From Podocnemis expansa (lineage: Eukaryota; Chordata; Testudines; Podocnemididae), in assembly GCA_007922195.1 (NCBI GenBank), contig ML682067.1:2364495-2428494 (forward strand): a DNA stretch of 64,000 bases, written 5' to 3'. Within the stretch, counting starts at the first letter, position 1; every line of letters begins with the position of its first letter. The notes beneath the pieces were generated by a model. It was not told the DNA's origin. It saw only the letters and a list, made by a program, of their open reading frames with translations, and searched no databases. A program made the translations under genes and the position numbers. This document shows positions 22,734-36,687 of this stretch, piece by piece.

Positions 22734-25700
22734 GGCAACCAGATGCCCATTTCCTCTCTGAGCCTTAGAGTGTCCACAAATGGGAAGGATAGCAACTCCT
22801 CCATCTGTCTGGCATATAATCCAACATCGGGTATATAGCCTCAGAGGCCACTTAATTCCACACCAAATAGCCCAGGGAAACACTAGTGTAACCTATAGCC
22901 AGCGGTTTAGGTTATTTAACTGGGATGTGGTGCAATCACCTGTTTAAATCCCTTGTTTGCTTGATGAGGAGAGCAGATTTTAGGAGGTATCTGCAAACTC
23001 TCAGATGACTGTGCTCTCTGCTGGGTTATTGGATGTTATGTTGTGAGGGGGCTCCCTCCATCTCTACTGTTGAAGTTCTTTTAATTAACTAATTTAATTA
23101 ATTGAGCTAGAGAGAGTGAGAATCACTCATTAGCTCAGAGATTGGCTTTTTAACTATTTACTCACAATGGAGTAGAGTTGGGCCAGAAAGAAAGTGGGCC
23201 TGAGAATGACACTGTAGCCAGGTAGCTGGGGCATGGAGGTGGTACATTTTGGTTCCAGTCTTACTCCCCCGTTCACTTTTTCATTAGTCAGGACCAGTGA
23301 ATGAGCTTCATAGAAAAGACCGAAGGAGCTCAGAACTAAGTGGTGTGAGCACTGTAACCGCTGGGATAAAAACTGCAAGGTGAGCACCTCCTCTAGTTAG
23401 ACTTTGAATGGGACTCAAGCCATGAGCACGCTAATTGGATCAGCTCTGAACATGACATAGATGGAAGAATGTCTGTCTTCCTCTAGTTTGTGAATCATTC
23501 TGGGACACAGGAAACAGATGTACTTCTGGCCACCTAAAAGGAGACAGCAGTGCATTTGCCAAGGGTCAGGCACATATACACCAAGGGAATTTTTTCCCTG
23601 CAAAACATAGGTGCCAAAAGACCTTAGGCACCTACATTGTTCAGTGGGAGTTTTGTGGATTGCAGTGGAGCCAAAATTGGGACGTAGGTCCACAAACCGC
23701 AGGCTAAGGCTCCTAAGTCTGGGGTTTAGGTGCTTAGGTAGGTACCTTTGTGGATTTCCTCTTCTGTGTCTCGGGTCCAAGTTTGTACAAAACGGCACTT
23801 TCCTACTTCACAAGGTGGTTCTGAAGGAAAATGCATAAATGACAGTGGGGCACTCAGCCACCATAGTAAAGTGGACAATGTTAATAATACCTGGATAAAT
23901 AGATTCATTTTCATGTACCTTTTTCTCCCTTTTCAAAAGCATGAATCTCCACACAGCTACAAAAGGGCATGTCTTTGAGCCAGTGGAGTTGTGAAGTTAA
24001 CACACTTCTCTGTAAGAGAATGAAGAACTAGTGTGTAGGTTCAGACTGAAACACAAACACCAAATCAATTAGAAAGAGACTTTTTGCATTTTGACAGCTC
24101 AGCTGCAAACAGCATATGAAGTAAAACACAGGCATGTCTATCTAATTTTCCACAAGTGGAGTGTGTTTGGATTATAATATTAATTCCTTTCTCCAGAAAG
24201 TGCATCAATTGAAGGCAATCAAGTACAGTTTTTACATTTTTAACTGCAGTATATTTGTTTTTCCTGCAGTCAGTTAAGTGTTTCGTGTTTGCGTGTAGCT
24301 GGATTTCTTTAAAATTCAAAACAGAACCAAGTTTAAGCCTAAACAATACATAGTTTGTTCATTATTCTTTTTACATCAGTCATAAACGGTGAGGGATTCT
24401 GGGTAAAGAAGTAGGCAGAATTAAATCATTGCCTGGCTTCTTTGAAATGTTTGTGATTGTTCAAAGGATTGTATGCTGTGAGGCATTTAGCCCATTCTGC
24501 TGCCAAGTCAGTGACTGTTGCATTAGTCATAGGAATCTCTAGAGATCATAAAAGAGGAAAGTGCTGAATAACCTGTGACTCAGCTTTATTAGAATTTCTA
24601 AGTACACATTAGTAACACGCAGCCTCCGGGTACGCTGCCCACACCCTGATGCTACTCCTACGCTCCTTCCCACATGAAACCAGATTTGAACTGTCTCTTT
24701 CAATTTTCACTAGTTGCTAGGGGCAGTGGATATTTGCTTAGCCCCATCCACAATTTCTATAACTTATCGAAGTTTTCATAGTTTAATGTTATTTAGGCTG
24801 TGTAGTTTCTTGAGCAAAACAATATGGACAGAAACCAGCTGAAATTTATAGTGATGCTGCAGGCTCCACATTCTCTGTATGTTATAGGTAAAGCTCAGTA
24901 TTTTTCTTCTTAGTATTTATCAGGATTTATACACAGTACTTTTAAGGAAGTGTGGAAATTGAGCCATCAGGTGGTTTCTGTGCTGGAAGCTTGAATGTGT
25001 TTTTTTCTTTTTAAAGACAGCTTTGTTTCTGTTGGCTATTTTGTAGATGAAGTTAATGGTGGGTGTAGGCTTCCGAGGAAGGAAATGTGTGGGGGTAAAA
25101 AATGAAATTGTGGTGGGCCGCCACCCTGTAGAACTTTGGTGGAAACCCTGAATAATTGTCTGAATGTTTGGGTTATATAGTTTGGGACATCTTAAGTCAG
25201 AGTTTTACAGACATGCAGATTTTTCAGCATCGTCTATGGATACATCTTCCAATATGGGAAAAGTGCACAGCATATTTTTTTCCCATGTAGAAAGGGGAAA
25301 AAATCTCAGTTACTACAATCAAATTCTGCCAGTCTTGTTCATAGAGAGTAGCTTGTTAATTCGGAAGTAATTCCACTGAAGAAAGAACTGTTTGCAGAGT
25401 AGGATACTTAAGCCCTGAGTAATGATATTGGAATCTGGCCTTAAAAATGGAGATACATTTTTGTTTGGGAGGTGTAAGGGTACAAGAAAAGGATCCTCAG
25501 CTACTCTCCATGGGAATGCAATGAGCATGTGATCAAGTGTTCATAGGCCCCCCCAACCATTCTTAAAAATAGGCAAAATAAAGAGGAAAAGCTAGGGGCC
25601 AGATTGTGGTGGAAACTAGTGTAGGTTCATGGACTTCAATGGAGTTATTCTAATTTACAGCAGCAAAAAATCCTGCCTAAGTTGCTTTTGGACAGTCCAA

Positions 25701-28700
25701 AACAGGCAGATGATACTCACGCATGAACCACCTTGTCATTTACGTAGATTAGGCTGAGTTTGCTGTACAACTGGTCAGAACATTGTAAATATTTTCAGTG
25801 AAAGTTTTTCAGAAGAGATTAAATAATTTGTATTTTATTGTTAAATATCAGTAAATTTTACAGAGGTTAACAGTATCTGCTGTCATAGGGCAGCTTCAAA
25901 AGGAGGCACATAATATTAACATTGAAGCCAACATAAGAATTCATAGTTAAGTTGTTCTTTGTCTTTGATCTCTTTTTTAATTGCCTGAGCATTACGTGGT
26001 CTGTCTCTGGGTTTCTACTGTAAGCTCATCACCATGCCAGCGCAATCTAATGCTAGTTATTGCAAAACATTTTAACATGTGCAAAACAGCAGCTACTGTT
26101 GGAAAGTAAAGTCCAAATACATTTACATAAAGGCTTTATGACAAAATTAGTTTTATATATTTGCAGTGCAGGTTCTGGTTCAAAGTTTAGATCTTTGAAA
26201 ATTCAGTAACAAAATTCACTTTCAAAGTGGATGCAATTTGCAGTTAAAAAGCTTGTGCCCCCATTTTTTACACCTATACTTCGGTTTTCAAGCCGAACAC
26301 AAAATGACTGAGATTGCAAATCAGTCAGACAAGAGAATCATATTTGCATCCACAATTCATTTTTCTGAATGCAAGCTGCATCCACAGACAGGATAATAGT
26401 CTCAGTCCAGTTGAACACAGAAGACTACATATTATAGCTTCACTGTACTTTAAATACTGTCTTCAGTGTACTCACACATTGCATTGGTATCTGTTCAGGG
26501 GTCACATATACTCCAGTATCTCCACATTTTGAGATTATGCCTGCAGTACAAAAGGAACTGTATATGCCTGCAATCTTGTTTGAATTAAAATTATGTTCAT
26601 CTTGGGTGCCATTGTGTATGGTGGTCAAAGGTTTAAGAAAAGTTGTTCACAACCTGTGAAACATATGAATTATATTCACGTGACATTTAGAAATAGTTGG
26701 CAGAGTGACAAGTGTTGAGTGAAACGTAATAATCCACAGTTACCTTACCTTGTAGTTTGCCAAATATTGTAGTGGTTAAAAGTTCTGTTGCATAGCACCT
26801 TTTTATTGTATTTCCTGTTGGTACAGTAATCATTCACCCAGTCTCTTTGTCATAGCATCAGTCCAGAAATTTGTTCTGAGAAAACACATTAAACATAGGC
26901 ACAACATTCATAATGTTCCAGTAAGCAAAAGACTTCTTATATGGAAAGAAGTTCATGGAATCTACTTCAGGTAAAGATGGCTGTTCTTTTACTGTGAATA
27001 ACGTGACAAGTCTCTAATGTTTCATTATCAATAGCTGACCTCCAGGAATCAGTTTGTTAAGGTGAAGAGTGTTGTAACAGGAAAACAGTAGAGTAGTTGG
27101 TATTGTAGGTGTAATAAGCTGATTGCCTTGAAAATAAAGGGAAAGAAAAAAAGTCTATTTCTCTACTAATCCTTACTAAAACATTTTAAAATACAAAACA
27201 GTAACACTAATCTAATAAGGGAAGACTCACAGAACTGAATTCTAGAAAACTACCCATCGCAGTGCCAGAATTTAAAATGTGCTACTGTTAGTTTCTTATA
27301 CAAGCATATTTCAAGCCAGGAATAACTTGAGATAATTTCTGTGCATGAAATGTACTGCTATTTGGGAACACTGGATTTAAACCATGTACTGTCTGGTTAT
27401 GTGGCTTATCTGTCATCTGTGTGCTATTTATCTGACATACAGTGCCAGCCATAGTCTTTCTGGGTGGATCAGTGAAATCAGTGTTCACTCTCCCACTCTG
27501 TGTTTACTCCCACACACTGTAATCATTTCTATTCCACTACTACACTTTCACCACAAATCATAAATGAAAATTAGACCACAGCATTCACTGTTAAAGCCAG
27601 GATCAGAGTGCAAGAGGCCTCTGGTTTTAGTCTTATGTTTATCCCAGGCAGTGGACCACGCTGCCTGTCATGCTATTGAATTGTGTCTTCTGGTAGGCAG
27701 AGGTCACACTGGTTGCACACCAGGGGAGCCAAGTAAACTTCAGGCAGTCAGCTGGGAGGTAGCTTGAAGGAACCCTGGTGGTATCAGTTTGTGACTAGCA
27801 CTACTGCACCATGCTCCCCACCCCCATCCCAGGAGTCACAAACTGAGGTGTGGTGTTCCCCAAAATGATGATTGTGACTTTATTTTTACTAAAGACCAGC
27901 CATGGGTGCATATTTAGTGGATGATAATAATAAAAACAGGGTGATCTTCAGGAAAAATCAGTTGTAGGAAATTTTCAACCCTAGCGATTGGGTTGTATCA
28001 CTTTATGATGCAATCTCAGTGCCATCTTTGCCAGGAAAAAAGGCTAGAAACTTACTAAAACACCAAAGCAAAACAAAGTTACAAACAAATTAAGATAACC
28101 CTGAAACTCATGGTTAGGATATGTGGCACCATGTTTAACCACATTTTTATTATTTTATTGTTTGTATTCCCATAGCGTGTACAAGTCTTAGTCATGAACC
28201 AAGACCTTGTTATGTTAGGTGCTGTACAAACATCTTTGTAAGGGTACAGAAAAAAGGAGACTAGTTGGGAGAGGGGTTCGTGTTGGATCTGGAACAGAGC
28301 ACATGTAGTACAGTAACATCGACATCCATGGTCACTGATTTCAGCACTAATCATCTATTAATTGGGAGCTCCATGGCCCTGATTCAAGGTTAAGTAACTT
28401 GTAGGTCTGGGAAAGTGAAGATTTTTCCAATGCCTTTATCACTAGTCTTGCCTTTTACTTTCTTTTTACTGAGCTCTTTAGCTAACGCGTTGGGATAATA
28501 AGTTTTTAAAGAAACATGCCCATGCCCTTGGTCATAATGATTTCATATTGGGTTTAAAACTCCTCTACTGACTCTGAAGTTGTCATTTCCAGAATCCAAT
28601 TAAGAAATCCTAAAAATGGAACAATTTGAAAAACTGTCCCTTACCCATTTGAAAGGCTTAGTCCACATGCATTTGTAAATTATATTAATTAATCTTATTA

Positions 28701-30770
28701 TTGGATTCAAGTCACATGGCTAAATAGATGTAATTAAAAAGTAAATTTATGTGCTATCTAATCACAGCAATATTAGGACTAATGAGTTCATTAAGTCATA
28801 CATGAAGGCATCATGCTCACTGTACAGGCTGTAGCATGTTTAAGACACTCATAACTGAGGAAAAGAGATTCCGCCAAGTGAGATATTATGTCTGTACCAA
28901 GAGCATTTGCTTCAAAGATCATAGATAATATTGGTGGGACTTAATGTGAGGATGCTTTTAAAATGTAAATAAGAGTAACTAATGGCCACATAAATTACAT
29001 TGCATTTACATTATACCTCAGTATTGGTTTATATGTTGATTTAAAGAACGAAAATGCTAACAGGTTAAATGGCTTCCTCCATCTCAGCACATAATCTTGC
29101 TTGGAGGTGAGGTACTGTTACCATAAAAAGGCCAGGCTGTGTTTATTCAAGTGAGTTTAGCTACTGCTCACTTGAGTAGGGTTTGCACAGACTGGCCCCA
29201 GCCATGTTGCTGCTGTCTTATATAAATGGCATCTTGAAGGGTTTTGCTGCTGTGCTTTTTAATGTGAGTTTTCTGAAAACCTCTTTAAGATCAAAACAAC
29301 ATAAAATTAGGGAAGCATTGCAAACTGAATTTATTTTACAATATGCAGGGCCAATAATTGATTTTTTAAAAGCTCACTGTTGTTTTAACACAAAATATTA
29401 AAATGTTATATGTAGAATTGGCAGATGCAGGAAATTTTTAATATGCTGAAATAAAATGTGCTTAAATAACCTTCCATAATACTCTTGCTTTCTTAGCTTT
29501 GCTTGTATTGAGAAGCAGCAGTCACTTTGTGTTTTAATCAGCTTCATATGTTTTGTAATAGAACTGTGTTTGATTAATTCTAAACTTTAATTAGTAACCT
29601 CTGAATTGCTGTATGTCTGAGATCCAGAGATGTTGTTAATGCGAACTGAAAGCTATATGTGTTATTCCATGCAGATCAAAACAAACCTTGTATGCACTAA
29701 TAGCATTAAACCCCACTGAGACCTTATGCAGGATATGGTTTTTCACTTGCAAAAGATAATTGTCATTCAGAAGTCCTTGCCAGGTGTTGCCCCCGAATAA
29801 TTCAGCTTCACTATATACCTGGAGAGTAGTGGTCACCTCAGCTAAAGCTTAATGTGCACTGTAGTAGAATGTTTGGTAAACTAAATAATTCCTTTGGGCT
29901 TAAAAAATAATTAAATTCACACTATGAAAAATGGTTACATTTAGCATGATGCTGATTGTTCACTGACTTTCAGATGTCTAGAAATAATTTTGGACTTATT
30001 GGGCCTTTGCATGGACATAGATCCAGTTGTAAAATCAGAGGCTTTGACTGGAAACTATGCTATGAATTTTTTGGATACGTATCTCCTGAATGCTTATATT
30101 ATAACTCAAAAGTCCTGTTTATTTTCCTCCATGAGAAGAACATAGCAAAGTTTTTATATCCCCAAAAGGCAGAGAGGTTATAGACTCCATGAAATCTACT
30201 AGGAACTTTATTACTGCTAATCAGTTTTACATGGAAGATACTCAGGTGCCAGAGGATGTGCAGCAGTCTAAAACCAAAGATGGAAAGACAGATAAACAAT
30301 GAAGTGGTGAAAAAAAATCTGCATTCAATCGTGATTTTAGAAAACCATGTTTTAATATAAAAAGAAAAATTCACAGTAATGAGTGGAAGTTTTATCTAGC
30401 TGAGGAAAAAAGTCAGATAAATAGGCATTTGAATTTGTGATGCTTGTACCTCTAAGATCCTCTTCCTCAGAGCATTTGTAGAAAGATAAAATCCCTAGCA
30501 TTAGATTTTTATAATTATAGCTTGTCAGAAAATTAAACAAAAATGAAAAAAATCAGTTTTCAGCCAAAAGCTGTTTTTTTTTCTTTTCAATAAAAAGTGA
30601 AAAATTTCCATGGAAAGTAGAAACTTTTAGAAAACACAAGAGTTATCCAAACCTCCCAGTTTCCTTGTGAAAAACAATCTTGATGAGATTTTTTAAAACC
30701 AGTCTTAGTTGTAATTTTTCCATACACTAAGTTGGAAAGTTCAAATGAAGTATAATTCAGGCCTTCACAA
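22734..30770. other. Quiet AT-rich DNA with scattered relics
   Basis: No gene is recognised in these 8 kb. Small relics include an imperfect palindromic repeat near 23605-23770 (TAGGTGCC and TTAGGCACCTA words), one near 25597-25680 (GACTTCAATGGAGTTATTC centre), and an L3-like tail in reverse orientation at 28125-28255. Low repeat density and conserved-looking AT-rich texture would fit an intron or gene desert, but the sequence alone does not decide it. Confidence 0.5.
28125..28255 (-). repeat. L3-like tail repeat, minus strand
   Basis: On the plus strand it reads ATTATTTTATTGTTTGTATT, then CATAGCGTGTACAAGTCTTAG, then GTTAGGTGCTGTACAAACA, the reverse of the common tail with TGTACAGCGCCTAGCAC. 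Strongly diverged. Confidence 0.55.
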
Positions 30771-31021
30771 ATCTGCAAGACACCTAGGGATCAGCCCAAA
30801 AAATTGGGCAGCCCTACGTAGATGGCAGAGGAACCCCTCCCCCACCGCCCGCAAAGCTGCCATGGTCTCATCTCCTTTCGGTGGCAAGCCCCTCCCCTGC
30901 TGCCAAAAAATGTTGCTGTTGGTGGCTCTCTTGGCAGCACTGGGGATGGGTGGGGAAGAGGGTAAGACAGAGGCACCACCAAAAGAGCCACTGGCAATGC
31001 CTTTTTTTTGGCAGCAGGGGA
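30771..31021. other. GC-rich inverted-repeat segment
   Basis: GC-rich segment with the related words CCCCTCCCCTGCTGCCAAAAAA at 30891-30911 and TTTTTTTGGCAGCAGGGGAGG at 31003-31022, an inverted repeat of about 20 bp enclosing about 90 bp. It abuts the retroposon X copy. Chance frames are open on both strands. It may be a small palindromic DNA element. Confidence 0.45.
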
Positions 31022-31120
31022 GGGGAAAGCTCATGCAATAAAATTTGTTTGCCTTTAAGTGGCACAGGACTTTTCTGTTTTGCTGAACTAGAGTACCATG
31101 GCTACCAGTGTGGAAGGTAC
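31022..31120 (-). repeat. Interspersed retroposon 'X' fragment, minus strand
   Basis: Its complement contains AGCCATGG, TCTAGTTCAGCAAAACAG, GTGCCACTTAAAGGC and AACAAATTTTATTGCATGAG in the same order as the copy at 51658-51770. Confidence 0.65.
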
Positions 31121-31221
31121 AGTATTTTAAGTACTTTGAGTATATCCCTTTGACTGCCACCAAATTTCCACCATGGTATAGACCTGTCCTTGGTCCACTT
31201 GCTCTTGTTTCTGCTCAACAG

Positions 31222-31282
31222 GCTCAGCCAGATGACCTCTCAAAGTCTCTTCTATTCCTACACTTCTATGATTCTATGACTG
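31222..31282 (+). mobile_element. CR1 LINE 3' tail, very short
   Basis: The words CAGATGACCTCTCAAAG, TCTTCTATTCCTACACTTC and TATGATTCTATGAC form the terminal 60 bp of a CR1 element with its octamer microsatellite. Extreme 5' truncation is normal for this family. Confidence 0.65.
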
Positions 31283-34200
31283 CCACTCTAGGATGTGTAC
31301 ATAGCTTTTTATCTATTGTTACATTACTCTACAACCATGTCAAGTTCAACTGCAAATATATTTTTCTTGGCAAAAAACCTGAAGATGTATTTTTATAGCA
31401 AATTTAATTGCTGTTGGCCTCAGGCATGTTGAAAGGTATTAGATAAAGTTTTAATGGTGAATGTGTAAGTTATACTTACAGCATGATTATGCTAAGATAT
31501 AGAAATCGTATCTGTCACCACACTTAGAACAAGCCTTTGACTGCCTGTGGTTTAGTTGCATGTTAACGTGAGCTATTTTTGACTTTGCTAATGCATACTC
31601 AGTGGTAAAGGGACAGACCTTGCAAACTAATATAAATGTAAGTACCTTTACTTATATCCATAATATTTGTCAATAAGGCATGTTTCACCTTAACTTCATT
31701 CATAAGAGTAACCCAACTGAATAAAACTGTTCCCAATGCAAGGAGCAGGATCATAATCCATATTTCTCATATTTACAAATGAAGACAAAAGATTTTATTT
31801 GCAACAAAGTCTAAATGTAAAAGATTATTTTAATGATTGATTTGTAGTTAAAGGATTGCTTTTATTATTAATTATCTTAAAAATTATTAATAAAAATGTA
31901 TAATTGAAGGCACATGTTTTCTTCTATTAAGTGCCTCCATTGGCTTTTGTTCTATAGATTGGTTACTCTGTGTCACTTAAGTCAATATCTGATGACAGAA
32001 ACAGTTATGAAAGTAATTTAAAATTAGTCATACAGTAGGAGCACAGCTATTTTGTTACTGTAAAACTAGCATATGTTTTATCCGTCTGTCCAGAAGCACC
32101 ACACTAGGGCATTACTTTTAGGAGTACTCTTTTTCTTTTAAGAGTACTCTTTTTTCAAATGGCCTAGTAGGAAATTCTCTGTGAAGAATGTATGCCCATC
32201 TTTCTACAAATCTTGAATTTATGTGGAACCAAGTAATTGCATAGTCTAAGACAGAATGTTTTCTTTCATTAGCACCAGGTGCAAAAGATGTTTTAAAAAC
32301 TGACTTTAACACTCTCCAGCACTAATTTGTGTGCGTGAACAAAGCAGTAAAAACTGAACAGACTGTCCTGAGCTTGGCTGTGTGGTTTGGGAAGAAAACT
32401 GAAACTTCTTTTCAATTTCCCCTTTGGTTCTCTCCTTTCTCCCACCCCCAGCTCATATACCTCCTGAAGGTGCATTACCAAGATCTATTCAAATAGCATG
32501 TGAATCACTGTTCATTTTACATCATAGCTATATGTTGCTGGCACATTTTCTCTCTGTAGTATTATATCTTTTCCCTCATATTCATGCATCTTTATAAGAT
32601 TAAAATTTAATTAACCTTTTCTTTAGATTGATGATTTTCAACTTCTTGACAATTGAGTAGCAGAAAAAGTGCTTAAGTCAAGAACATACAATGGGTATAG
32701 TTCACAACCAATTCCAGGAGATTTCCCCAGGATGATGAATGAATGGTATTTTATTTGTTAATTCCATTGTTTGCCTCCAGAGGATAATATTCCAGCATAT
32801 TAATTATGCTAAAGTCATTTTAAAAAACAATCCACAAAATCATCAACATATGGAAGGAAAGCTGCAGGCAAACTACGATGGCCAATAAAACAGAAACTAA
32901 GAGCTTTTACACTATTTGTTGAGTCCACTGACAGTTGTAATCGTTGCTGAGCTGACAGTGCAATGGTACAAATTACTGTTGTAAAGAAAATGACAGTTGT
33001 ATTTATCATGACATTTAATATAATTCTTTACAGGTATATTTTGTACACAAGAGAGCCTCTTCTTCAGAAACAAGATTTTCCTACAAAAATAGCACCTTTA
33101 AAATCACTATAACACCTTGCTAGTACTGACACAGCCTCTCTTGTTTCCACCTCCTGTGTAAAAGAGTTTCTTGAAAATAACCCAAGTGTGGGGTCCCAGT
33201 CTAGCAAAGCACTTAAGCACATGCATAACTTCAAGAACATGAGTAGTTGTATTGAAACCAAGGGAACTACTCTCATGCGTATGGTTCATTCTTGTACCAT
33301 GGTGATTTCAAAGGATGTTCACTTACTACATCACTGCTGTTTTTGGAATTGAATAAATAAGTAAATGAGACATGTAGAAATCAAACACAAGCTAATGAGG
33401 TACCACATCCCATTCAAAATAAGAACATAGTAATAAGGATATAGGAGATATGAATCAGCCACATAAAAAGTTACAAATAACAGAGTGGTATAGCTGGGTG
33501 AGATACCATTGCATTATGGTATATATTCTGTCACACTAACATATCAATACTGTGTTCTTTGTGTTTTAAATCTTCCCACAGATTAGGCAGCAACCTGCTT
33601 TCCAAGGCCAATGGGGTTTGGTCTGTGGGAGAACTCAATCCCTCTTTGCATGAGATTTGATGCTATGAAGTATGACTGGTGCCAAGACTGCAGGCCACAT
33701 TCAGGGCTTGGCATTAGATGTGGTATTGTTTTCTGTAGTTTTCTATAGGCCAGAGAACATTATTATTGCTTATACAGTGCAATAAATATGCATGGCACTT
33801 TACAGACAAATAAAAACCAGCAATTTCTTTCCCTGGTGTGCTTGCACACTAAATTAGACATAACACAGCAAGGGGTGGCAATAAGCAAAGAGTGTGGGAA
33901 GGGGCTAAGTAAGGCAAGAGTTACACTATGAAAGAGGATGAGATATACTTATTGGGCTATATTCTCTGCGGAATTGGGACCAGAGCCTGAAAAATTATTG
34001 AAAAGGAAAGAAGTGTGTTTCTGCCCTTTTCATTTTGTTCAAGAGATAAACAGAACATCTGAAAGCTCTTTTATATGTAAGGCAGGGTTAGGAGCTGTGT
34101 CTACCAGCTTCTGAAGGGGATCAGCTAATCTGCATGGGTCCTGTATTAGCATGAACACAAAAAGCACAATTAGGTATTTACATACTGGGTGCAGGGCATA

Positions 34201-34439
34201 GTGGGTAATGCTATTTGGGGTTAAATCTGATCACAAATCTGTCAATATCTGTCATTCTACTGAAGAGAAATATGAAATACTGTCTGTTGTGATATGCTAT
34301 TCTCTGCTTATTCCAAATCTGTCTGGGTTAGTTAAAGAGTAAAAGCAACCCTTACTTTAAAAAAGACTTGTAAGAAAGGCCACTGGCTATTTCGGGGGGG
34401 GAGGGGTGGCGGGGAGTTGGCTGTATTATTTTATTTTGG
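31283..34439. other. AT-rich non-coding DNA
   Basis: No gene is recognised. A palindromic amniote relic lies at about 33190-33280 (AGCAAAGCACTTAAGCACATG, then GGGAACTACTCTCATGCG). A small L3/MIR-like fragment lies near 33760-33815 (ATTATTATTGCTTATACAG, GCATGGCACTTTACAGACA). A G-run at about 34394-34412 precedes the LTR region. Confidence 0.5.
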
Positions 34440-36068
34440 TGTGAGGGACTGGAGGTTGTCCTGTCTCATAATAGCTACCTATCAGAAGTTACATCTGCTT
34501 GGGCTTCTTTGAGACCCCTTTTTGTTATATTAAGAACAGTAGGTGTTTGTAGCTCCTTAGTATTTAAGAGTTGATGTCACTACAGAGAGGCAAACTCTCT
34601 GAGCTGAAATTATGAGAGAGAAGGAACTTTTCTCTCTGTACTGATATTACTAAAGAGGAGCTACTGATAAGGTGGGTGGTGTCAGTGACTAGTGGGTGGA
34701 GTCAGTAGATGGTGAGAGCAGCTTGTAGTGAGCTGGGCAGTGTGAGTGACTGGTGGGCAGTGGATGGAGCTAAGGAACAGTACTAGAGGATGAAGTGAGT
34801 GACCAGTGGTTGGTACCTGCGGACAGTTGGTGTGAAAGACACTCCCTATGTACCTTAGGGTGGGTTGAGAGCCTTTTTAGCACTGATTCTCCAGATCAGT
34901 GCTGATTTTGCTAATGGGTTTACATTTGCTGTTATGATATGTGGGGTCATGCTGGAAGGTTTTCCATTAAGTCTTGTATGTTCTGTTATGTGGTATAGGT
35001 TGTTGGGAACTTCACTCTACTGATTTTCTAGATTAGTGCTGATTTCTGTCATTTGGCCTTTTGCATTCTGTTTTACTACTATTAAAAGTTCTGTTTACTA
35101 CACTCAGACTCATTCTTGTGAGTGGGGAAGCCCTACCCCTTTGGGGTGCTCTGGGACCAGTGCAGGATTCCCCAGAAATCTGGGTGGGGGCTCGAGCCGG
35201 CTGGTGGTGTTACACTATTGGGAAACCCCTGTCAAGGCTGTAATCCCAATCTGGCACTCTGAGTGCAGAAGGTGGAGGGCCTGCAACAGTCCTTAAAAGC
35301 CACTGGCCTTAAAGCCTGGTCTTAAAACTCCCCAAGGTCTCCAATTCCTGGCCTTGAAGTGGTATCGCTTCCACCACCCAAATGCAAAAAACCTCTTGAA
35401 AACCCAGGAAGGTGCACTTGGGAATTCCTTCCTGTCAGGTACTTGCAATCACTTTTATTTCTCCTTCAGGAGACTGACTGAACCCTAGCTGTGATATGAG
35501 CTAGAACTGGAACAGAGTCCCCTTTAGTAGCTGGCTGTGCAGTCTGAGGCACATGCACACAAACCACTTACCTTTCAGGACACAGAACCAGAGCTTACTA
35601 AAAGGTACAATCATTGATTAAAAAGAACAGATAAAAACACAGAGAGTTGCTTCTCTGGGAATTAACTTGGGTAGTTACAGGGTAGTGGGAGGGGGTACAT
35701 GTGCTCAGCACAGAGAAATCCAAAAACAAACCAAAAATGAAGAAAATACCCTGATTGCATCTAAGTTAACATTCCCAGTTCTACCAACGCCTGGTCAGTA
35801 ACAAACTTAACTTATCCTTGGTAAGAATGTTGCTGGATTCTTTCTCAGGCCCCTCTGGCCTCCTCCTGATCCTCCCAGGAGCTCACTGCATCCAAACACG
35901 AACAGGCAAGGCTGCTGCTCCAGTTCAAAAACCTGCACTTCGTTCCTATTGGCTGTCCTGGGACTCACTGACCAGAGTGTTAACCTCTTCCTCCCCAAGG
36001 ATTATTACAACACCTAGATATAGAATCCAGCCCTTGTTCTGCCAGCCTGCCCTGGCAGAAGGGTTACA
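34440..36068 (+). mobile_element. Solo LTR (Ty3/gypsy-like) with nested insertion
   Basis: Plus-strand LTR-like sequence from TGTGAGGGACTGG to CCTGGCAGAAGGGTTACA. It holds short imperfect tandem words (GTCAGTGACTAGTGGGTGGAG, GTGAGTGACTGGTGGGCAG) at 34680-34830, an ATTAAA signal near 35080, and the stretch GACTCATTCTTGTGAGTGG that I associate with turtle gypsy LTRs. It is interrupted at 35230-36009 and then resumes with CTAGATATAGAATCCAGC. A 4-5 bp target duplication was not found, so the left border is uncertain. No internal coding part is attached, hence a solo LTR. Confidence 0.55.
35230..36009. mobile_element. Solo LTR-like element (TGTCAAGG...TTACA) inside another LTR
   Basis: A 780-bp unit with TG...CA termini (TGTCAAGGCTGTAATCCC to AAGGATTATTACA), flanked by ACCCC (35225-35229) and ACACC (36010-36014), a 5-bp duplication with one change. 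Removing it restores a plausible LTR sequence across the site. Its A-rich middle and the CACTTTTATTTCTCC word suggest an LTR in reverse orientation, but I cannot set the strand. No ORF of interest. Confidence 0.6.
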
Positions 36069-36649
36069 TATATAAAAATAAGAGTTATTTTTAGTAATTG
36101 TTTGTCACCTTAGAAACATCAGGAATGTCAAATCTGGTTCTTCACTGGTTTTGTTGGGCAATCATTTGGTTGACTTAGAATTGTGTATTAAGAATTCTCT
36201 TTCAGCTTATGCAGGGGTGTTGAATTCATATTGTTTCTCCAATCCCTCACCTCCACGTCACTCAACCCCCTGGAAGTTTTAAAAAGTTTAAATAAAAATT
36301 ACATCTCTCAGTTACTCAGGTTTCACTTCCATAGTACTGGTGATCTGATACATGTACCAGTTCTCCAGTCATCCATAAAATTACCTAAGTCAGACAAGAA
36401 CTGAATTACTAACGTCAAAAAAAGGAAGGAGACAGGAGCAAACGCTCCCCCCACCACCACCCCAAGAAAAACCTTTTAAGGTCGTTTTCATACATCATAA
36501 AGGAGCCATAAAGAACAAACATCTGATATTTTTCCTTTGAAGGTCCGCTTTAAGGATCAACTTTGCTACAGATGTTGGCTTACAGATGGAAATAAGAAAA
36601 CCTTCCACTCCTGCAGAGGCTGATAGAAATAGAAAGCAAGCTTTTTGAC

Positions 36650-36687
<38 letters not shown>

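Noticed and set aside
35180..35200. TGGGGGCTCGAGCCGG resembles a tRNA-Pro primer binding site
   Set aside because: It lies inside the LTR-like sequence, not behind its end, and no internal retroviral region follows.
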